Part shown: piece after piece, positions 23,213 to 25,958 of the stretch
Position numbering within the stretch: the stretch's first letter is position 1
How the letters are laid out: each line of letters opens with the position of its first letter
Origin: a virus
Virus record (IMG/VR): IMGVR_UViG_3300021197_000214
Span: 1 to 25,958 of that record
Length of the DNA: 25,958 nucleotides
Strand: one strand, 5' to 3'
The notes under the pieces: model-generated
What the model was told of the DNA's origin: nothing
What the model saw: only the letters and a program-made list of their open reading frames with translations
Database searches by the model: none
Position numbers and translations under genes: made by a program

Positions 23213-24900
23213 CACTCCTCCGACAAGAAAAAAGACATCGGATCTTTGGTCACAACATCTGCTAGGTTCTTTTTGTCCCGCAGAGCTTTGATGATCTTTG
23301 AGTCAATGGTCTTGGGACTCTCGATGTCGATGTATGTTACGTTTTGGGTCGTGCCTATGCGGTGGCACCTGTCTTCCGACTGAAGTCTTGTTTCCAAGTC
23401 GAAGCTGTTGGAATAATATATCGCATAAGACGCAGCTGTCAGCGTCAAGCCTATTCCACCCGATTGGGGTTGGCCGATGAAGTAACGCACACTAGGATCA
23501 TTCTGAAAGCTGTCAACAGCTTTGGCTCTCATGTCATTCGACACGCCACCATGGTAGCTCACAGCTTTGTGGCCCAACATTCGTTCGATCTGCGCTATGT
23601 CGGCTCGGAAGCGTGCCCAGATTATCACCTTGGCATCAATGTTGCCCAGCAAATCCTTCAGAGCCTCAAGCCTAGGATTCTTGTCGTCTATGGGCCTTGC
23701 TTTCTCTTCGGCGGGAAACCACCCGCAAACTATCTGTTGCAGCCGCAGGAGCCTTGTTATGGCCTCCTGTGCGTCTATTACGTCACCTTCCAGCTCAACC
23801 ACGAAGTCTTTTTTCAGCGAATCATACAACTTGCGCTGCTTTGGCGAAAGATCAACAAAATGACGTTGATATATTTTGTCCGGCAAGTCCAAGCAATCTT
23901 TTTTCAAAACTCGGAACGAGTGGCCTTCAATGCTTTTGGTCAGCTCGTCCATATATTGATAAGAAACGATCTGCTTGTTTTCGTAGCCTCCCATCACGCA
24001 ATATCTTGCCCTGAAAGAATAAAAGCTGTCATAACCGAGGATGTAAGGATCGAGAAACCTGAATTGACTGTACACATCCTCTGGGCCTTTGGTCACTGGT
24101 GTGCCTGTCATGATCCTGCGATACTTGGCTTGCTTGGCAAACTTGTGGATTGTTTTGGTGCGTTTGGCTCCTGGACGTTTGATCCGAGAGCTTTCGTCCA
24201 CCACCAAAAGAACCTTGTTGCTCAGGAGGATCTTGTTCATCAATGCCACAGCTGTTTGGCTTACAAAAGCCTCAACATTGAATGAAAATATCTTCAGCTC
24301 ATCTTGCCCAGACAATATGTCGTCAAATTTGGCTTTGTCTCTGGACTTCATCCCCGAATAATAATATGCCGACGAGTGGTTGCACCACTCTGGCATGTGG
24401 TCGGGGATCTCTTTGTTGAGCCAGTTGCGGTGCACCCCATTGGGCGCAATGACGACCAACGCAGTTATGTCACCAGAAGCATAAAGATACGCAGCATTGT
24501 CGATTATGACTTTGGTTTTGCCTGTGCCCTGCTCCATGAGCAAAGCGAAAGACTCTTTATCCCGACTCATGTAAAATGCTTTGCGCTGGTGATCGAATGG
24601 CTTGGTCTTGAAAAGGAAGTCACCCAGATCTTTCGGGGCTGAAGCCTTTTCTTTTCGAGTCAATTCAGCTTGATGCATTGTCTCAATATAATCGTCTAGG
24701 ATGGGCGAAGCAGCCTCCGACCACACCGCCCTAGGCCAATGCTTATTGATGTGGCTTATGTTGGCTCCAGTTGGCGCAAACAACAAGTCCCTGCCAACCC
24801 ACTTCTTAAATCCTGGCAATGCCGCCAACTTCTGGATAGCATCACCATCTAGCTTGACTTTGGCTAGGCAGAACCTGCCATGAGCTTTGTCTATTTCCAT
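23212..24900 (-). CDS. SNF2-type (superfamily 2) DNA helicase / translocase
   Basis: The 562-residue protein has the full SF2 motif set: a Q-like motif near F102-DHQ105, Walker A EQGTGKTKVI (G125-T129), motif Ia-like VVIAPNGVHRNWL, motif II LLVVDESSRIKRP (D235-E236), motif III RIMTGTPVTKGP, then in the C-terminal lobe VIIWARFRADI, YHGGVS, motif V GGIGLTLTAA and motif VI QSEDRCHRIGTTQ. The DES(S) and R-x-HRIG motifs are typical of the SNF2 branch. It would move on double-stranded DNA using ATP and act in replication, recombination or repair. The 98 N-terminal residues precede the helicase core and are unassigned. It overlaps its neighbours on both sides. Confidence 0.88.
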   Translation of the reverse strand: MEIDKAHGRFCLAKVKLDGDAIQKLAALPGFKKWVGRDLLFAPTGANISHINKHWPRAVWSEAASPILDDYIETMHQAELTRKEKASAPKDLGDFLFKTKPFDHQRKAFYMSRDKESFALLMEQGTGKTKVIIDNAAYLYASGDITALVVIAPNGVHRNWLNKEIPDHMPEWCNHSSAYYYSGMKSRDKAKFDDILSGQDELKIFSFNVEAFVSQTAVALMNKILLSNKVLLVVDESSRIKRPGAKRTKTIHKFAKQAKYRRIMTGTPVTKGPEDVYSQFRFLDPYILGYDSFYSFRARYCVMGGYENKQIVSYQYMDELTKSIEGHSFRVLKKDCLDLPDKIYQRHFVDLSPKQRKLYDSLKKDFVVELEGDVIDAQEAITRLLRLQQIVCGWFPAEEKARPIDDKNPRLEALKDLLGNIDAKVIIWARFRADIAQIERMLGHKAVSYHGGVSNDMRAKAVDSFQNDPSVRYFIGQPQSGGIGLTLTAASYAIYYSNSFDLETRLQSEDRCHRIGTTQNVTYIDIESPKTIDSKIIKALRDKKNLADVVTKDPMSFFLSEE

Positions 24901-25319
24901 GGTCGTAATTTTGGCCTCACTTTCTTTGGCTTGGTTAGGTTATCAGAATAGAAAACATGGCTCCCTATCGTCATGGCAGGATACATCTCTTCAGCCCAAA
25001 CAGGCGAAACGCTAGTGGCATGGTAGTGGTAATAATATCCACCCCAATATTTCTCACCAGACTTGTGATTGAATATGGCATCCTGAGCGAACATTTCTGC
25101 ATCAGCCCACAAGTCACCGTCTGTTGGAATCCCAGCCCAACCATTGGGGCTGACGAAGCTGAATTGATTAGGCTGCATGACAACACCACAAATGGTGTCA
25201 GGGAAGCGATCAGACTCAACCCTATTCATTATGACCTCAGCCACAGCTCTCTGGCCGTTGAGTGGCTCTCCACGAGCCTCGTGATAAAGAGCTAACGACA
25301 AGCAAAGTTCCGCAATCAT
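24891..25319 (-). CDS. SleB-type cell-wall hydrolase (Hydrolase_2)
   Basis: The 142-residue enzyme would cut peptidoglycan glycan strands. The core is LALYHEARGEPLNGQRAVAE followed by VIMNRVESDRFPDTICGVV and QFSF, with E14 as the probable catalytic acid, then YYYHYHATSVSPVWA and IGSHVFY. This pattern is the SleB/CwlJ family. The ATG at 25319 is chosen over a TTG 15 bases upstream, because GGAGGG lies 7 bases before it. There is no signal peptide. It sits in the DNA-metabolism operon, not in the lysis cassette, and overlaps the helicase start by 10 bases. Roles could be entry, wall remodelling or a second lysis enzyme. Confidence 0.82.
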   Translation of the reverse strand: MIAELCLSLALYHEARGEPLNGQRAVAEVIMNRVESDRFPDTICGVVMQPNQFSFVSPNGWAGIPTDGDLWADAEMFAQDAIFNHKSGEKYWGGYYYHYHATSVSPVWAEEMYPAMTIGSHVFYSDNLTKPKKVRPKLRPWK

Positions 25320-25474
25320 TGTGGTTCCCTCCAAACAAAATAAGTTTTGTAGTCGCCAACATATCTCATCATGTAATAGTTGTGACTGTTCATAGCTGCG
25401 GAATATGTCATGTCTTTATATTCCACCACACGCTGTATTCCCTCGCCAATTTTGATTATTTCAGTTGCCCACAT
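25316..25474 (-). CDS. 52-residue protein, unknown function
   Basis: This short gene begins MWATEIIKIGEGIQRVVEYK and ends YKTYFVWREPQ. It has a GAGGAG ribosome site (complement of 25481-25486), its stop overlaps the start of the SleB gene (ATGA), and its start lies inside the last codons of the zinc-ribbon gene (14-base overlap), in keeping with the packing of this operon. It is rich in Tyr and Met in the middle (SHNYYMMRYVG). The fit between flanking overlaps and a good ribosome site makes it a real gene candidate. No family recognised. Confidence 0.6.
   Translation of the reverse strand: MWATEIIKIGEGIQRVVEYKDMTYSAAMNSHNYYMMRYVGDYKTYFVWREPQ
25327..25332 (-). promoter_or_regulatory. Ribosome-binding site fixing the SleB start
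   Basis: GGAGGG on the minus strand lies 7 bases before the ATG at 25319, inside the end of the 52-residue gene. It supports this ATG over the TTG at 25334. Confidence 0.7.
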
Positions 25475-25646
25475 GGTTGTCTCCTCGCAGGTTCAGCTTG
25501 GCCAAAGTCTCCAGAGGATTGTCTAGCATTTCAGCCAGACTAGACTTGTAAGATTCACGGCAAGGATCGCAAATCTCAGAACCATCAAATGGTGGCTCGT
25601 GTAGGTGGAAAGTCTCCCCGCAATTGCAGCAATCATATTCACCCAT
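25461..25646 (-). CDS. Small zinc-ribbon protein
   Basis: The 61-residue protein starts at MGEYDCCNCG; the longer open frame to 25688 lies within the upstream gene. It has two Cys pairs, C6-x2-C9 and C26-x2-C29 (YDCCNCGETF and EICDPC), which should bind one zinc ion as a ribbon. The remainder is an acidic helix (SLAEMLDNPLETLAKLNL). Such small ribbons in phage early operons often bind RNA polymerase, DNA or a replication protein; the partner here is unknown. The start overlaps the stop of the upstream gene by 8 bases. Confidence 0.65.
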   Translation of the reverse strand: MGEYDCCNCGETFHLHEPPFDGSEICDPCRESYKSSLAEMLDNPLETLAKLNLRGDNHVGN

Positions 25647-25926
25647 CGTCTTCTTCCTCATCTGGCTTGCACTTCGGGCATGGGTCACGATACATCACCC
25701 AGTGGAAATGCTCGCTGGGGCCACTGCCACAGCTCTCCGGACGCTCATCCTCAATCCACCCATCAACGCAGTTGTCCTCGTCGCACTCGACTTCTCCGGA
25801 GCCATTGCAATCCTCGCAATCAACCCACTCACCAACAGGCTCCAGCGTATCACCGAAACGCTGGTAAAAAGTCTTTTCAACTTTGCCTTTGTGGCCTGTG
25901 TGCTCACACTCTGGGCAGGGGATCAT
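25639..25926 (-). CDS. DnaJ-like Cys-cluster protein
   Basis: The 95-residue protein contains several Cys pairs: C4-x2-C7 (IPCPECEHTGHKGK), C37-x2-C40 (VDCEDCNGSGEVEC, a CxxCxGxG unit as in DnaJ zinc fingers), C48, C53, C66, and C83-x2-C86 (DPCPKCKPD). It probably binds two zinc ions. The acidic C-terminus (DEEEDDG) is unusual. No J domain is present, so it is not a chaperone partner by itself. The GGGGGAG ribosome site lies just upstream, and the ATG overlaps the stop of another partial frame (ATGA). Confidence 0.65.
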   Translation of the reverse strand: MIPCPECEHTGHKGKVEKTFYQRFGDTLEPVGEWVDCEDCNGSGEVECDEDNCVDGWIEDERPESCGSGPSEHFHWVMYRDPCPKCKPDEEEDDG

Positions 25927-25958
25927 GCCAGCTCCCCCACTTGAATTTTCATTGGACG
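25923..25958 (-). CDS. 3' end of an upstream minus-strand gene (partial)
   Basis: The last 11 codons (RPMKIQVGELA, then TGA) of a frame that enters from the right edge overlap the start of the Cys-cluster gene as ATGA. The spacing is the same as at other junctions in this operon, so it is probably the end of a real gene. Nothing can be said of its product. Confidence 0.45.
   Translation of the reverse strand, partial: RPMKIQVGELA

Noticed and set aside
23344-24285. 313-codon plus-strand open frame opposite the helicase
   Set aside because: It is antisense to a gene with a full SF2 motif set, has no ribosome site in context and no recognisable motif; it is a shadow frame.
1-25958. Temperate-phage signs (integrase, repressor, attachment site) and tRNA genes
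   Set aside because: None was recognised on either strand by reading; a tRNA scan was not possible here, so absence is only by eye.

Overview
The window reads as part of a tailed double-stranded DNA phage genome, probably a short-tailed (podovirus-like) phage of a marine bacterium. The evidence is a major capsid protein, neck and tail-hub proteins of the P22 gp10 kind, a long array of modular tail fibres, a lysis cassette, a block of large Ala/Gly-rich virion proteins, and an opposite-strand block of DNA-metabolism genes. No tape-measure, tube or sheath gene is visible in the late region. The marine assignment is an inference from fibre and accessory families remembered from uncultured marine phages. 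No tRNA, rRNA, CRISPR array, integrase, insertion sequence or ribosomal gene was seen.

Layout, plus strand. 1-1603: capsid protein (5' end outside the window) and a putative decoration protein. 1687-4358: neck adaptor and a first gp10-like tail hub. 4359-11335: fibre region with a large proximal fibre, a small beta protein, four further fibre genes of which the last three share a near-identical linker, a tail-assembly chaperone inserted among them, and a small distal protein. 11380-12686: lysis cassette of three small membrane proteins and an M15-type zinc peptidase endolysin. 12688-15112: a second gp10-like hub, a 62-residue protein and a second copy of the small beta protein. 15163-21877: virion proteins that are candidates for a DNA-ejection apparatus, with a GNAT acetyltransferase inside the run. 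21878-22626: a membrane protein and a secreted four-cysteine protein, translationally coupled.

Layout, minus strand (25958 down to 22623): a compact operon with overlapping stops and starts. In transcription order it holds the last codons of an unknown gene, a Cys-cluster protein, a zinc-ribbon protein, a 52-residue protein, a SleB-type cell-wall hydrolase, a SNF2-type helicase, a 60-residue helical protein and a VRR-NUC nuclease. The two transcription units converge and their stop codons overlap at 22623-22626.

The most notable features are: (1) a tail-hub plus small-beta-protein module that occurs twice; (2) a fibre array whose shared linker is almost invariant in protein but strongly diverged at synonymous sites, while the gene 3' ends are nearly identical in DNA; (3) a change in base and codon use around the lysis cassette, which together with (1) means a mosaic genome or a chimeric assembly must be considered; and (4) two unrelated peptidoglycan hydrolases in opposite transcription units. 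Coding is dense and there is no gene-free stretch of 300 bases.
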